This document shows, piece after piece, positions 43,295 to 51,814 of a stretch of DNA of 64,000 nucleotides. A program made the position numbers and the translations under genes. How positions within the stretch are numbered: position 1 is the first letter of the stretch; every line of letters starts with the position of its first letter. Under the pieces are notes generated by a model. It was not told where the DNA came from, made no database searches, and saw only the letters and a program-made list of their open reading frames with translations. This stretch comes from an uncultured Roseicyclus sp. Its GTDB lineage: Bacteria > Pseudomonadota > Alphaproteobacteria > Rhodobacterales > Rhodobacteraceae. The DNA is taken from contig CANMRT010000001.1 in the NCBI GenBank assembly GCA_947500415.1, positions 770,982-834,981 on the forward strand, given 5' to 3'.

Positions 43295-44191
43295 ATGGCC
43301 AACTATGCAAATCTACCCGCTCCGACGCCGGAAGGTGGTCTGAACCGCTACCTGCAGGAAATCCGCAAATTTCCGATGCTGGAGCCCGAAGAAGAATTCA
43401 TGCTCGCCAAACGCTGGGTTGAGCAGGAAGACACTGAATCTGCCCACAAGATGGTTACATCCCACCTACGCCTCGCCGCGAAAATCGCGATGGGCTACCG
43501 GGGTTATGGCCTGCCGCAAGCAGAAGTGATTGCCGAGGCCAACGTGGGCCTCATGCAGGCGGTCAAGAAATTCGACCCTGATAAGGGCTTCCGTCTGGCC
43601 ACCTACGCCATGTGGTGGATTCGCGCCGCGATACAGGAATACGTCCTGCGCTCGTGGTCGTTGGTGAAACTCGGCACGACGTCTGCGCAGAAGAAGTTGT
43701 TCTTCAACCTGCGCAAGGCCAAAGCGCGCATCGGTGCGCTTGAAGAAGGCGACCTGCGCCCTGAGAACGTCGAACGCATCGCCAATGATCTTGGCGTGAC
43801 CGAGACCGAAGTCATCTCCATGAACCGGCGTCTGTCCGGTGGGGACGCCTCGCTTAATGCAACGGTCGGCTCCGATGACGAAGGTTCTGCTCAATGGCAG
43901 GACTGGTTGGAAGATGAAGATGCCGACCAGGCCAGCGACTATGCAGAACGGGACGAATTCCAAAGCCGCATGGCCATGATGGCCGAGGCGATGGAAGTTC
44001 TGAACGAACGTGAGAAGGACATTCTGACTCAGCGCCGCCTGCAGGAAAATCCGGTGACGCTTGAAGATTTGTCCGGCGTCTATGACGTCAGCCGCGAGCG
44101 TATTCGTCAGATCGAAGTGCGCGCCTTTGAAAAGCTGCAAAAGCGCATGCGTGAACTTGCCCGCGAACAGGGCATGCTCGCCACCGCATAA
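43295..44191 (+). CDS. rpoH: RNA polymerase heat-shock sigma factor RpoH
   Basis: Alternative sigma factor for heat-shock promoters. The 298-residue protein has the RpoH box QKKLFFNLRKAKARI, region 2 MWWIRAAIQEYVLRSWSLVK, and region 4 RERIRQIEVRAFEKLQKRMR. ATG at 43295 is preceded by AGGGGGA. It follows rluD in the same direction and has its own promoter and terminator. Confidence 0.96.
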   Translation: MANYANLPAPTPEGGLNRYLQEIRKFPMLEPEEEFMLAKRWVEQEDTESAHKMVTSHLRLAAKIAMGYRGYGLPQAEVIAEANVGLMQAVKKFDPDKGFRLATYAMWWIRAAIQEYVLRSWSLVKLGTTSAQKKLFFNLRKAKARIGALEEGDLRPENVERIANDLGVTETEVISMNRRLSGGDASLNATVGSDDEGSAQWQDWLEDEDADQASDYAERDEFQSRMAMMAEAMEVLNEREKDILTQRRLQENPVTLEDLSGVYDVSRERIRQIEVRAFEKLQKRMRELAREQGMLATA

Positions 44192-44216
44192 ACTCTCGTC
44201 CTCCAAGACGAACCTG

Positions 44217-44253
44217 AACGGCCCGTGTGTCCTCCCCGCGCGGGCCGTTTTTT
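44217..44253 (+). terminator. Intrinsic terminator of rpoH
   Basis: A nine-base-pair stem AACGGCCCG / CGGGCCGTT, a 15-base loop and a T6 tract, 25 bases after the rpoH stop. Confidence 0.85.
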
Positions 44254-44350
44254 CGTGCCGATGAGGGGGTAGGGAAACCCTACCTTTCGGCCACGGCCCC
44301 CTCGGGCGATAGTCACGGCACCCCTTCAAAAGCCGAAAGGCGTGCCTGCC

Positions 44351-44791
44351 ATGACGATCCAGACCCTTCGCCCCCTGTCCCCTACGGCCCTTGTTCGCGC
44401 TACAGCGCCCCGTTTGGACGCGATGGTAGAACACGCCGAATTGGTCTTCGCATCCAGCCTGAATACATACGCACCCGCTCTCGTCGCGGGAGACGCAAAG
44501 ACGCTGGTGCGTATGGTCCTCGATACGCTGCTGGCGGCTGCACCCGCAGCTGGCAGGCCTGACCTGACCCGTGAGGTTCTGGTCGGCCTGGCCTTGCATC
44601 TGCGGGGCGTCGGTATGGCGCCGCGCGGCTACATCGCCATCCATGCGGCGTTTCTTGACATGGTCGCGGACCGTCTCGGGTCCGACGCGGCCCTCATCAA
44701 AGCATGGGAGCAGGCTGTCGGCACAATGCTCGCCACCATGATGGCCGCCGCCCACGGACCGCGCAGCCACACCATGCCACTGGCAGCCTGA
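44351..44791 (+). CDS. Globin-like domain protein
   Basis: A 146-residue all-helical protein whose second half matches the end of the globin fold: LHLRGVGMAPRGYIAIHAAF LDMV, then DAALIKAWEQAVGTMLATMM. The order resembles the F-H helices of bacterial haemoglobins, but the usual distal and proximal haem residues are not clearly in place, so haem binding is uncertain. Start at ATG 44351; a GTG at 44342 is possible. It stands alone after the rpoH terminator. Confidence 0.55.
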   Translation: MTIQTLRPLSPTALVRATAPRLDAMVEHAELVFASSLNTYAPALVAGDAKTLVRMVLDTLLAAAPAAGRPDLTREVLVGLALHLRGVGMAPRGYIAIHAAFLDMVADRLGSDAALIKAWEQAVGTMLATMMAAAHGPRSHTMPLAA

Positions 44792-44816
44792 CACCACCCG
44801 CGTTAACCTCTGTCCC

Positions 44817-45791
44817 ATGACAGATCACCTGACCTGGGGCATTCTCGGCACAGCGCGTTTCGCGCTGGGCACCATGGCCCCTGCCATTCACGCCGCCCGC
44901 CGGTCACACCTGAAATCCATCGCCACACGTAGCCCTGGTCGCGCATCCCCGTTCACCGAGCTCTTCCCGCGCATCACAGTGGAAGCCAGCTATGAGGCGA
45001 TCCTTAATGATCTGGAGATAGATGCGGTCTACATCCCGCTGCCCAACGCGCTCCACACAGAATGGAGCATCAAGGCTGCTGAAGCCGGCAAACACGTTCT
45101 TTGCGAAAAGCCTATCGGCCTGTCGACGGGCGACATCGACCGCCTCATCGCCACGCGCGACGCCACTGGCAAGCTGATTGCCGAGGCCTGGATGCCCGCC
45201 CACCACCCGCAATGGGCACGTGCGCGCGACCTGCTGCAATCGGGCGCCATCGGTACGCTCAAGACAGTCACTGGCAGTTTCAGTTTCGGCGGTCTGGACC
45301 CGTCTAACATTCGTCTCAGTCAGGAGATGGGCGGTGGCGCCTTGTACGACATCGGCGTTTACCCCATCGGTGGCTTCCGCTTCGCCACAGGGCTGGAACC
45401 CGCGCCTGCCCACATCGATTGGATTCTGGAAAATGGCGTAGATACAAGCGCTTGGATCGTAATGCGTGCAGACGACGTGCGGTTCAACTTCCATCTGTCT
45501 ATGCGCATGACCAAACATCAGCACATGAGCTTTCACGGCACTGACGGCACGATGACGCTCACCACTCCGTTCAACGCCCATTACTGGGGGGAGGGGCAAA
45601 TTCACCTGACGAAACCGGAAACCGAAGTGCAGGTCATTCGTTTCCCGCAGGTCGATCAATATGTGATGCAGGTGGAAAACGTCGCCGCCCACGCCCTTGA
45701 CGGCGCGCCCTTCGCCAACCCGTTGGAATTCACGCGCGGTACGCAGTCCGCGCTGGATGCGATCTTTGCCATGGGGCGGGCGTCGGGGTAG
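44817..45791 (+). CDS. Gfo/Idh/MocA family oxidoreductase
   Basis: A 324-residue NAD(P)-dependent sugar or polyol dehydrogenase. The Rossmann start is weak in the usual Gly pattern (TWGILGTARFALGTMAPAI), but the family marker EKPIGLS is clear (HVLCEKPIGLSTGDIDRLIA), followed by EAWMPAHHPQWARARDLLQS. The C-terminal alpha/beta domain includes GGALYDIGVYPIGGFRF. No pathway genes lie next to it, so the substrate is open. Confidence 0.92.
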   Translation: MTDHLTWGILGTARFALGTMAPAIHAARRSHLKSIATRSPGRASPFTELFPRITVEASYEAILNDLEIDAVYIPLPNALHTEWSIKAAEAGKHVLCEKPIGLSTGDIDRLIATRDATGKLIAEAWMPAHHPQWARARDLLQSGAIGTLKTVTGSFSFGGLDPSNIRLSQEMGGGALYDIGVYPIGGFRFATGLEPAPAHIDWILENGVDTSAWIVMRADDVRFNFHLSMRMTKHQHMSFHGTDGTMTLTTPFNAHYWGEGQIHLTKPETEVQVIRFPQVDQYVMQVENVAAHALDGAPFANPLEFTRGTQSALDAIFAMGRASG

Positions 45792-45823
45792 ACTACGCGC
45801 AGCACGCTTCAAGGAATGGCCCA

Positions 45824-46129
45824 ATGTCCCGAAACGACGACGCAAATCTTGATGGCCGGATGTCCGGCGAACAGCCTCTGGCCGAGAAGGACAGCCTGAT
45901 CCAGCGGCTGCTCTACATGATCATCATCGCTTTCATGCTCAGTTTTGCCAGCACGATCCTGACGGCAGTGACGATCATTCAGTTCATCGTGATGCTGGCC
46001 TCCAAGGGCGAGCCGAACGAAAGGCTCGCGGATTTCGGCACCGATCTGGGCATCTGGATCGCCAAGGCCGCCCGCTACCAGGTGGCTGCGTCTGAGGTGA
46101 AACCCTGGCCGTGGACCGATCTGGATTGA
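45824..46129 (+). CDS. DUF4389 membrane protein
   Basis: A 101-residue protein with one or two membrane helices (LLYMIIIAFMLSFASTILTA VTIIQF) and the DUF4389 tail (NERLADFGTDLGIWIAKAAR YQ). The short family is of unknown role. It is followed by a hairpin and the CDGSH gene in the same direction. Confidence 0.8.
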   Translation: MSRNDDANLDGRMSGEQPLAEKDSLIQRLLYMIIIAFMLSFASTILTAVTIIQFIVMLASKGEPNERLADFGTDLGIWIAKAARYQVAASEVKPWPWTDLD

Positions 46130-46168
46130 GCGCTGGCGCACAGGACCTGCGCGCGCAAATCGGTTGAC

Positions 46169-46188
46169 GGAGGCCGCCCCAGGCCTCC
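46169..46188 (+). terminator. Short hairpin after DUF4389 gene
   Basis: GGAGGCC and GGCCTCC form a seven-base-pair stem with a six-base loop, 39 bases after the DUF4389 stop, followed by only a weak pyrimidine run. May slow or end transcription before the CDGSH gene. Confidence 0.35.
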
Positions 46189-46224
46189 CTCTAGCAGGCC
46201 AACGCCAGCCACAGGAGCCAGCCC

Positions 46225-46467
46225 ATGTCGGACGCCCCAAAGATCGCTCAAACCGCCCCATATGCCGTCGATGTCGAAGCCGGAAAAAGCTACTTCTGGT
46301 GCTCCTGCGGGGAATCCGCGAACCAGCCATTCTGCAATGGTTCCCACAAGGGGTCCGACTTCACTCCAATGAAATACACGGCTGAGAAAGACGGCAAAGC
46401 CTTCTTCTGTGGTTGCAAGGCGACCGCGAATGCGCCGCTTTGTGACGGGTCGCATAGCAAGCTCTGA
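46225..46467 (+). CDS. Double CDGSH iron-sulfur protein
   Basis: An 80-residue protein with two CDGSH-type 2Fe-2S sites: CSCGESANQPFCNGSH and CGCKATANAPLCDGSH, each with three Cys and the ligand His of the NEET fold. Tandem-CDGSH proteins of this size are typically soluble redox or cluster-transfer proteins. GGAG is upstream of the ATG. It is convergent with the dipeptidase gene. Confidence 0.92.
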   Translation: MSDAPKIAQTAPYAVDVEAGKSYFWCSCGESANQPFCNGSHKGSDFTPMKYTAEKDGKAFFCGCKATANAPLCDGSHSKL

Positions 46468-46494
46468 GAGCCACAAGGCTCAGGCATCCACGGC

Positions 46495-47682
46495 TTAGTT
46501 CAGCCGCGCCCGCAACACCCGCATCATATTGCCGCCCATGACAGCGCGGACCTCGTCGGGCGTGGCACCCGCACGCAGCAATGCATCGGTCAACGCCGCC
46601 AATTCACTGGTGTCGAATCCAACGGTCACTGAACCGTCGTAATCCGACCCGAGTGAGACGTGGTCGACCCCCAGCACATCAATCGCCGCCATAATGACTC
46701 GCGCAACCCCATCCGGGCTTTCGTCACAGGTCACATCCGCCCAATAGCCGATCCCGATGACACCACCACCCTGATCCATGCCGTTTTGCACGATCCGGCG
46801 CATCAGGTTGTCGGGAAAGTTCCGGTGCGCGTCGCAGGCTGAGCGCAGGCCTGTATGGCTCACGATCAGCGGAATATCCGTCAAGTCCACCACCTCTTGC
46901 GCCACAGCTTCCGAAGAATGCGCGAGGTCCAGCACCATGCCGCGCGTCACAACCTCAGCCACAACCTCACGCCCGAAATCGGTCAGCCCACCGTCACCAA
47001 CACCATGCAAAGACGTACCAAGCTCGTTGTCGAAGAAGTGGTGCAACCCAACCAACCGAAACCCCGCATCCTCCAGCCGATCAAGGTTCGCCAAATCGCC
47101 CTCCAGCGCATGCGCCCCTTCGATCCCGAGTATGCCGCCGACAACCTCAGCACCGCCTTCGCGATCCGCCAGAAGGGCGTCCAGCCCCGCCTCATCTGTA
47201 ATCACCCGCAACGCCCCATCCGAGGCCTCGGCAAAACCATGCAACCGTTCCGCCTGATAGAGCGCGCGCTCCACAAGGCTCGTCCAAGTTCGTAGTGGCC
47301 AAAGCTGGCCCATCGCCAGAAGCGTGATGTTGTCGGTCCCGTCGCCGGTATTCTCGTGGTAATTCTGCCCTGCCGGGCTCTTCGTGACGGCTGTAAAAAC
47401 CTGCACCGCCACGTTGCCTTCCAGCAGGCGCGGCACATCGACGTGGCCGCGATCTGCACGTTCCGTCAGATCCCGATCCCACAGAAGGCTATCGGCATGC
47501 CAATCGCCCACAACGAGCGAGGCGTGCAAGGCGGCGGCATCATCGGAGACAGGGTAGGGGCCTTGCCAGTTGATCCCGTTGCGTTCGGCCTCCACATAGC
47601 CAGGCCCGAGGGTCAGGAACGCGACAAGCCCCAGAACCAGCACCATCAGTGCCCGCCCCAGCCATTTTCCGAACGTCCGCAT
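46495..47682 (-). CDS. Membrane dipeptidase (renal dipeptidase family, M19)
   Basis: A 395-residue zinc peptidase with an N-terminal signal anchor (LGRALMVLVLGLVAFLTLGP). The M19 metal site is present as GDWHADSLLW (HxD), the bridging Glu in GIEGAHALEGD, and HHFFDNELGTSLHG and VSHTGLRSACDAHRNFPD supply further His. Ends with SLGSDYDGSVTVGFDTS and a C-terminal helix. ATG at 47682 follows GGAGGGATCAAGA. Probably acts in the periplasm on dipeptides or cyclic imides. Confidence 0.93.
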   Translation of the reverse strand: MRTFGKWLGRALMVLVLGLVAFLTLGPGYVEAERNGINWQGPYPVSDDAAALHASLVVGDWHADSLLWDRDLTERADRGHVDVPRLLEGNVAVQVFTAVTKSPAGQNYHENTGDGTDNITLLAMGQLWPLRTWTSLVERALYQAERLHGFAEASDGALRVITDEAGLDALLADREGGAEVVGGILGIEGAHALEGDLANLDRLEDAGFRLVGLHHFFDNELGTSLHGVGDGGLTDFGREVVAEVVTRGMVLDLAHSSEAVAQEVVDLTDIPLIVSHTGLRSACDAHRNFPDNLMRRIVQNGMDQGGGVIGIGYWADVTCDESPDGVARVIMAAIDVLGVDHVSLGSDYDGSVTVGFDTSELAALTDALLRAGATPDEVRAVMGGNMMRVLRARLN

Positions 47683-47761
47683 TCTTGATCCCTCCCGCGT
47701 TTCACCCCACGTTAAGTCTGCGCGCCAGACGCGCAAGAGGCGACGTAGCGGGAGAGGGGCC

Positions 47762-48031
47762 ATGGCAGGCGGATGGGCGAAAGACGGCGCGGTCAGCGAA
47801 CAGATCGAAGCCTCGATCAGCGATGAGCTTGCCCGGATGCGCGCCCGCAAAGGTCCGCAAGGCGAGAGTCGGACCCATTGCGCCGATTGCGAAGAACCTA
47901 TCCCAGAGGCGCGCCGCGCAGCCATTCCTGGCGTGAAGCTTTGCATCGACTGCGCGACGGACCGGGACACCGCCCCGCAAACGCGCGGCGGCATCAATCG
48001 CCGCGGGTCAAAGGACTCTCAGCTGAAATAG
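47762..48031 (+). CDS. Small DksA/TraR-type zinc finger protein
   Basis: An 89-residue protein with a C4 zinc finger CADC-x17-CIDC of the DksA/TraR family near residues 40-64. It is far shorter than DksA and lacks the coiled-coil tip acids, so it is like the small YbiI-type members. The ATG at 47762 is preceded by GAGAGGGGCC. Role probably in polymerase modulation, but unproven. Confidence 0.85.
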   Translation: MAGGWAKDGAVSEQIEASISDELARMRARKGPQGESRTHCADCEEPIPEARRAAIPGVKLCIDCATDRDTAPQTRGGINRRGSKDSQLK

Positions 48032-48034
48032 CGC

Positions 48035-48934
48035 TCACAACCCCGCGTAGCGCGCTACACCCGCAATCACCATGCGGGTGGCCTGCTCCAACCGTTCAAA
48101 GTCGATCGCGTCCGGAACATCCCGGCTCGTGCCATATCGCGGGCTTTCAACACCGCCGTCGTAAAGCCCCATCGCCGGAAACCCTGCCGCTTCAAGCGGC
48201 ATGTAGTCGCTGGCCCAAATGTCCGTGTGGGATGTGTTGAGCGTCGTATACTCCGCCGCCACTTGCGCCATCATTTGACCAAAAGCGCGCGCGGCGGCAT
48301 CGTTTTCGGCCACCGCATTGCCCATGTCATATTCAATGATCATCGGCATGTTTGGATCGGGTGGCCGCCAACCAAGCATATCCAGGTTTACCATCATCTC
48401 GATGGGCCAACCCTCCGCCCGCGCAAATTCCGCCAACGCGGCCGAGCCAAAAAACCCCTGCTCCTCACCCGCGAAAGCCACCGCGACGATGCTCTTGTCG
48501 AGGCCCGCGCCGGACAGGATGCGATACGCCTCCAACATCGCCGCAACGCCAGTTGCGTTGTCGTTTGCACCGGGCGCATTGTTCATCGGGTCTTCCGAAG
48601 CGCTGTCATAATGCGCACCGATCAAGACCACACCGCGCGTGTCGCTCGCATCCCCCAGGATGAAGTTATGCCGCGTTTTGCCTGACGGCATCTGGAACGC
48701 GAAGCGGGTCACATCGCCTTGCATTTCCATCAGATCCTCGACCCAGGCCTCCACGGCTGGAAAGCTGGGATGCTCGGTGAAACGCGTCGGAAATCCGGAA
48801 AGGCCGAAGACAATGTTCAGCAAAATCTCCGGCGACACTTGATCGACCAGAGCCTCAATCGCATCCGTCTGCGCCCATGCGGGTCTGGCTGCGAACGCTG
48901 CCGCTCCCGCCAACAAAGCCCGTCGATCCATCAT
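48035..48934 (-). CDS. M28 family aminopeptidase-like metallopeptidase
   Basis: A 299-residue peptidase. It starts with a Tat-like signal (MMDRRALLAGAAAFAARPAW, cleavage after AWA). Co-catalytic zinc ligands lie in LIGAHYDSASE, APGANDNATGVAAMLEAYR, AVAFAGEEQGFFGSAALAEF and MVNLDMLGW. The start overlaps the upstream GNAT gene by ATGA. Translation from 48985 would add 17 residues in front of the twin-Arg leader, so the shorter start is preferred. Confidence 0.88.
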   Translation of the reverse strand: MMDRRALLAGAAAFAARPAWAQTDAIEALVDQVSPEILLNIVFGLSGFPTRFTEHPSFPAVEAWVEDLMEMQGDVTRFAFQMPSGKTRHNFILGDASDTRGVVLIGAHYDSASEDPMNNAPGANDNATGVAAMLEAYRILSGAGLDKSIVAVAFAGEEQGFFGSAALAEFARAEGWPIEMMVNLDMLGWRPPDPNMPMIIEYDMGNAVAENDAAARAFGQMMAQVAAEYTTLNTSHTDIWASDYMPLEAAGFPAMGLYDGGVESPRYGTSRDVPDAIDFERLEQATRMVIAGVARYAGL

Positions 48935-49410
48935 CGCAAATCCATCCGCAACAGGTCTTGCGGCCCCGCGCGACCTTCGAGCCAATCTTCACCGGTGTCC
49001 ATGAACCCGCCCTTCAGGTAACAGGCTAAAGCCGCCACGTTCACATGGTTCACGGTCAGGTCAACGCATGGCCGATCAGGATATTCAGTTGACAGATGGG
49101 CCTTCATCGCGCGCACAGCAGCGGTCGCGATCCCACGCCCTTGAGAGGCTTGGTCTACCATAAACGCCCGCAATCCCAGCGCACCTTCGGCACAGATCGG
49201 AATATTGTAGCGATAGCCCAGGTCGATCTTGAACAGCCCCACTGGTTGGCCTGCTTCAAAAATCCCGTGCAGATCAAACCGCGCCGGATTTTCGGCAAAT
49301 GCTTCAGCCACTGTGCCGGAGAAGATCTCCTGCTCGGGCAACACGTGTACCCCTGCAAATCGCTCCTGATCCCCTGGCCCAAGCCGGGCCAGAGAGCCAC
49401 TTGGCCTCAC
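48931..49410 (-). CDS. GNAT family N-acetyltransferase
   Basis: A 159-residue acetyltransferase. Motif A is LRAFMVDQASQGRGIATAAV (Q-x-x-G-x-A), followed by VNVAALACYLKGGFMDTGED. It starts at GTG 49410, overlapping the pepF stop (GTGA), and its own stop overlaps the M28 gene start. The pepF-GNAT-M28 run therefore forms one coupled leftward operon of peptide-handling enzymes. Confidence 0.88.
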   Translation of the reverse strand: MRPSGSLARLGPGDQERFAGVHVLPEQEIFSGTVAEAFAENPARFDLHGIFEAGQPVGLFKIDLGYRYNIPICAEGALGLRAFMVDQASQGRGIATAAVRAMKAHLSTEYPDRPCVDLTVNHVNVAALACYLKGGFMDTGEDWLEGRAGPQDLLRMDLR

Positions 49411-51230
49411 TCCATCGCCTCAAGCTCGTCGATGAAGCCTTCGATCATGCTCAGGCCTTTGTCCCAAAACGCGGGGTCGCTGGCATCCAAACCGAACGGT
49501 GCCAGAAGCTCATTGTGGTGCTTCGATCCACCGGCCTTCAGCATGTCGAAATACTTCTCTTCAAAGCCTTCGGCGCCCTCGGCGTATACGGCATAGAGCG
49601 CGTTCACGAGGCCGTCGCCGAACGCATAGGCGTAGACGTAGAAGGGCGAGTGTACGAAGTGCGGGATATAGGCCCAGAAGGTCTCATACCCCTCCATGAA
49701 GGTGAACACGGGGCCCAGGCTTTCACCCTGCACCGACATCCACAGCGCGTTGATGTCATCCACCGTCAACTCGCCGTTCCCGCGCGCCTCATGCAGCTTG
49801 CATTCAAAGTCATAGAAGGCAATCTGGCGCACGACCGTGTTGATCATGTCCTCGACTTTGCCCGCCAACATCACCTTGCGCTGCGCGTCGTCCTTGGCCT
49901 CGGCCAGCATCTTTCGGAAGGTCAACATCTCGCCGAAGACGGAAGCCGTCTCGGCCAGTGTCAAAGGCGTTGATGACAACATCTCCCCCTGACCCGCCGC
50001 AAGCCGTTGGTGCACGCCGTGCCCCAATTCATGGGCCAGGGTCATCACATCGCGTGGCTTACCGAGATAGTTCAGCATCACGTAGGGGTGCACGTCGCTG
50101 ACCGTGGGATGCGCGAAAGCACCGGGCGCCTTGCCCTCTTTCACGCCTGCATCGATCCAACCATCGGTGAAGAAAGGCCGCGCCAGCTCTTCCATACGAG
50201 GATCGAAAGCGGCGTAGGCTTCAGACACGACCCTGCGCGCCTCGTCCCAACCCACCAGCCGGTCCTCGTTCATCGGCAAAGGTGCGTTGCGGTCCCAGAC
50301 CTCCATGGTCTCGAGACCCATCCATTTCGCCTTCAGCTTATAGTACCGGTGTGACAGGCGCGGATACGCGGCAACCACTGCATTGCGCAGCGCCTCCACC
50401 ACTTCCGGCTCAACATGGTTCGCCAAGTGCCGTCCCATCTGAGGTGACGGCAGCCCGCGCCAGCGATCATGGATTTCCTTTTCCTTGGCGAGCGTGTTGT
50501 GCACCCGCGCAAACAACGGCGCGGTCTCGCCGAACTTATCCGCCAAGGCCCGTGCGCCCGCCTCGCGGGTATCGCGATCCGAATCCGTCAACAGGTTCAG
50601 CGTGGCCTCGATCCCCATCGCCTCGCCATCCACTTCAAATGATAGCCCCGCGATCTGCTCATCGAACAGCTTGTTCCAAGCACTCGATCCTACAACCGAT
50701 TTGTCGTGCAGAAACTTTTCCAGCTCATCCGACAGCTGATAAGGCTTCATCGCCCGCATCCGGTCAAACACCGGCTTGTAGCGCGCCAGATCGGCATTCT
50801 CACCCATCATCGAGTCGTAGTGGGCATCCTCGATCCGGTTGAATTCCAGCGAGAAAAACACCAGCGGCGTGGTGAAATTGGTGATCTTGTCCTGCATGTC
50901 CGACATGAACTTCGCGCGCTCACCATCGGTGGTCTTCTGGTAATACCGCAGACCCGCGAACGACATAATGCGCCCGGCGATGATGTCGATCTTCTCATAC
51001 CGCAGCGTGCATTCCAGCAGGCCGGATGCATTCAGATCGGCCAGCTTGCCCTCGTAGTCATCCGCAAACGACCGGCAGGCCCCCTCCAGCCAATCCAGAT
51101 CGCGCTTCAGCTCTGCCGCATTTTCGCTTTCATAAAGATCGCTCAGGTCCCATTCAGGCAAATCCCCCAACGGTGCCCCCCCGGCCTCAGCAACAGCATC
51201 ACGAACAGGGGCAGGGAAAGTCAGGCGCAT
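49407..51230 (-). CDS. pepF: Oligoendopeptidase F family (M3) metallopeptidase
   Basis: Cytosolic zinc endopeptidase for oligopeptides of about 7-17 residues. The 607-residue protein has the HEXXH motif in MTLAHELGHGVHQRLAAGQG, and the M3-typical GDLPEWDLSDLYESENAAEL at the start. ATG at 51230 follows GAGGA; the alternative upstream start at 51248 lacks a site. It is first in the coupled pepF-GNAT-M28 unit. Confidence 0.95.
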   Translation of the reverse strand: MRLTFPAPVRDAVAEAGGAPLGDLPEWDLSDLYESENAAELKRDLDWLEGACRSFADDYEGKLADLNASGLLECTLRYEKIDIIAGRIMSFAGLRYYQKTTDGERAKFMSDMQDKITNFTTPLVFFSLEFNRIEDAHYDSMMGENADLARYKPVFDRMRAMKPYQLSDELEKFLHDKSVVGSSAWNKLFDEQIAGLSFEVDGEAMGIEATLNLLTDSDRDTREAGARALADKFGETAPLFARVHNTLAKEKEIHDRWRGLPSPQMGRHLANHVEPEVVEALRNAVVAAYPRLSHRYYKLKAKWMGLETMEVWDRNAPLPMNEDRLVGWDEARRVVSEAYAAFDPRMEELARPFFTDGWIDAGVKEGKAPGAFAHPTVSDVHPYVMLNYLGKPRDVMTLAHELGHGVHQRLAAGQGEMLSSTPLTLAETASVFGEMLTFRKMLAEAKDDAQRKVMLAGKVEDMINTVVRQIAFYDFECKLHEARGNGELTVDDINALWMSVQGESLGPVFTFMEGYETFWAYIPHFVHSPFYVYAYAFGDGLVNALYAVYAEGAEGFEEKYFDMLKAGGSKHHNELLAPFGLDASDPAFWDKGLSMIEGFIDELEAME

Positions 51231-51447
51231 GGGAAATCCTCGTGTCATATGGCGTTGGGTCAGATATGCGCCTCAATCAGCCAGGTCTCAACCCGTCGCT
51301 CCTTCATCTTAGCAAATACACCTTCGGGGTGAGGCGTTTGGCCCGGGGGGCTGCCCCCCTCCACCATCTCAAAAGACGCGCGACGCCTGCGAGGACGCGG
51401 CAATGTCCCCGACGACGTGCAACGCGCGGCGCAATCGCTACCGCAGT
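51231..51447. other. Intergenic region with G6/C6 hairpin and roseobacter-type repeat
   Basis: The gap holds a GGGGGG-CTG-CCCCCC hairpin (51345-51359) and, on the minus strand, GTGTATTTGCTAAGATGAAG (around 51303-51322). A related element, GAGTATTTTTGAAACAAGGA, lies upstream of yjbQ (17201-17220). Such elements recur at gene boundaries in many Rhodobacteraceae. No gene seen. Confidence 0.5.
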
Positions 51448-51798
51448 TTACAGCTCCACATCCCCGTTCTCCCCAACCTCCGGATCAAACTCCGGCGCGT
51501 CGGGAGATCTGCGGATGATGATGTCACCGTTCGGCAAGCGCTCTGGCAGTTCATAAGACGTCACATCGTCCATCAACTCCCCCATGCGGTTGAGGAACGG
51601 CAGAACTTCTTCCTCGAAGTAGGGCCGTGCCTCTTCCAGCATCGGGCGCATTTCTTCCATCAACCCTTCCAGGATCATTTGCGCACCCTCACCAAGAAGC
51701 CCAAGCCCCTCGCTCAGGTCGCTATCGTCCTGTGCCGCGACAGGCGTCGCAATCGCCAACGTCCCCGCCGTCAAACTCGTCAAAATGAAATGTCTCAT
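51448..51798 (-). CDS. Secreted acidic protein of unknown function
   Basis: A 116-residue protein with a signal peptide (MRHFILTSLTAGTLAIATPV, cleavage after VAA). The mature part is strongly acidic and helical (LMEEMRPMLEEARPYFEEEV LPFLNRM), then PERLPNGDIIIRRSPD. ATG at 51798 chosen because it puts the signal peptide first; an upstream ATG at 51834 would prepend a non-signal stretch. Same strand as the EEP gene, 17 bases downstream of it. Family unknown. Confidence 0.7.
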   Translation of the reverse strand: MRHFILTSLTAGTLAIATPVAAQDDSDLSEGLGLLGEGAQMILEGLMEEMRPMLEEARPYFEEEVLPFLNRMGELMDDVTSYELPERLPNGDIIIRRSPDAPEFDPEVGENGDVEL

Positions 51799-51814
51799 GT
51801 GGTAAAGATGGGGG

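Noticed and set aside
43466-44818. 450-codon open frame on the minus strand
   Set aside because: Antisense to rpoH and the globin-like gene; low-complexity His/Gly/Arg composition.
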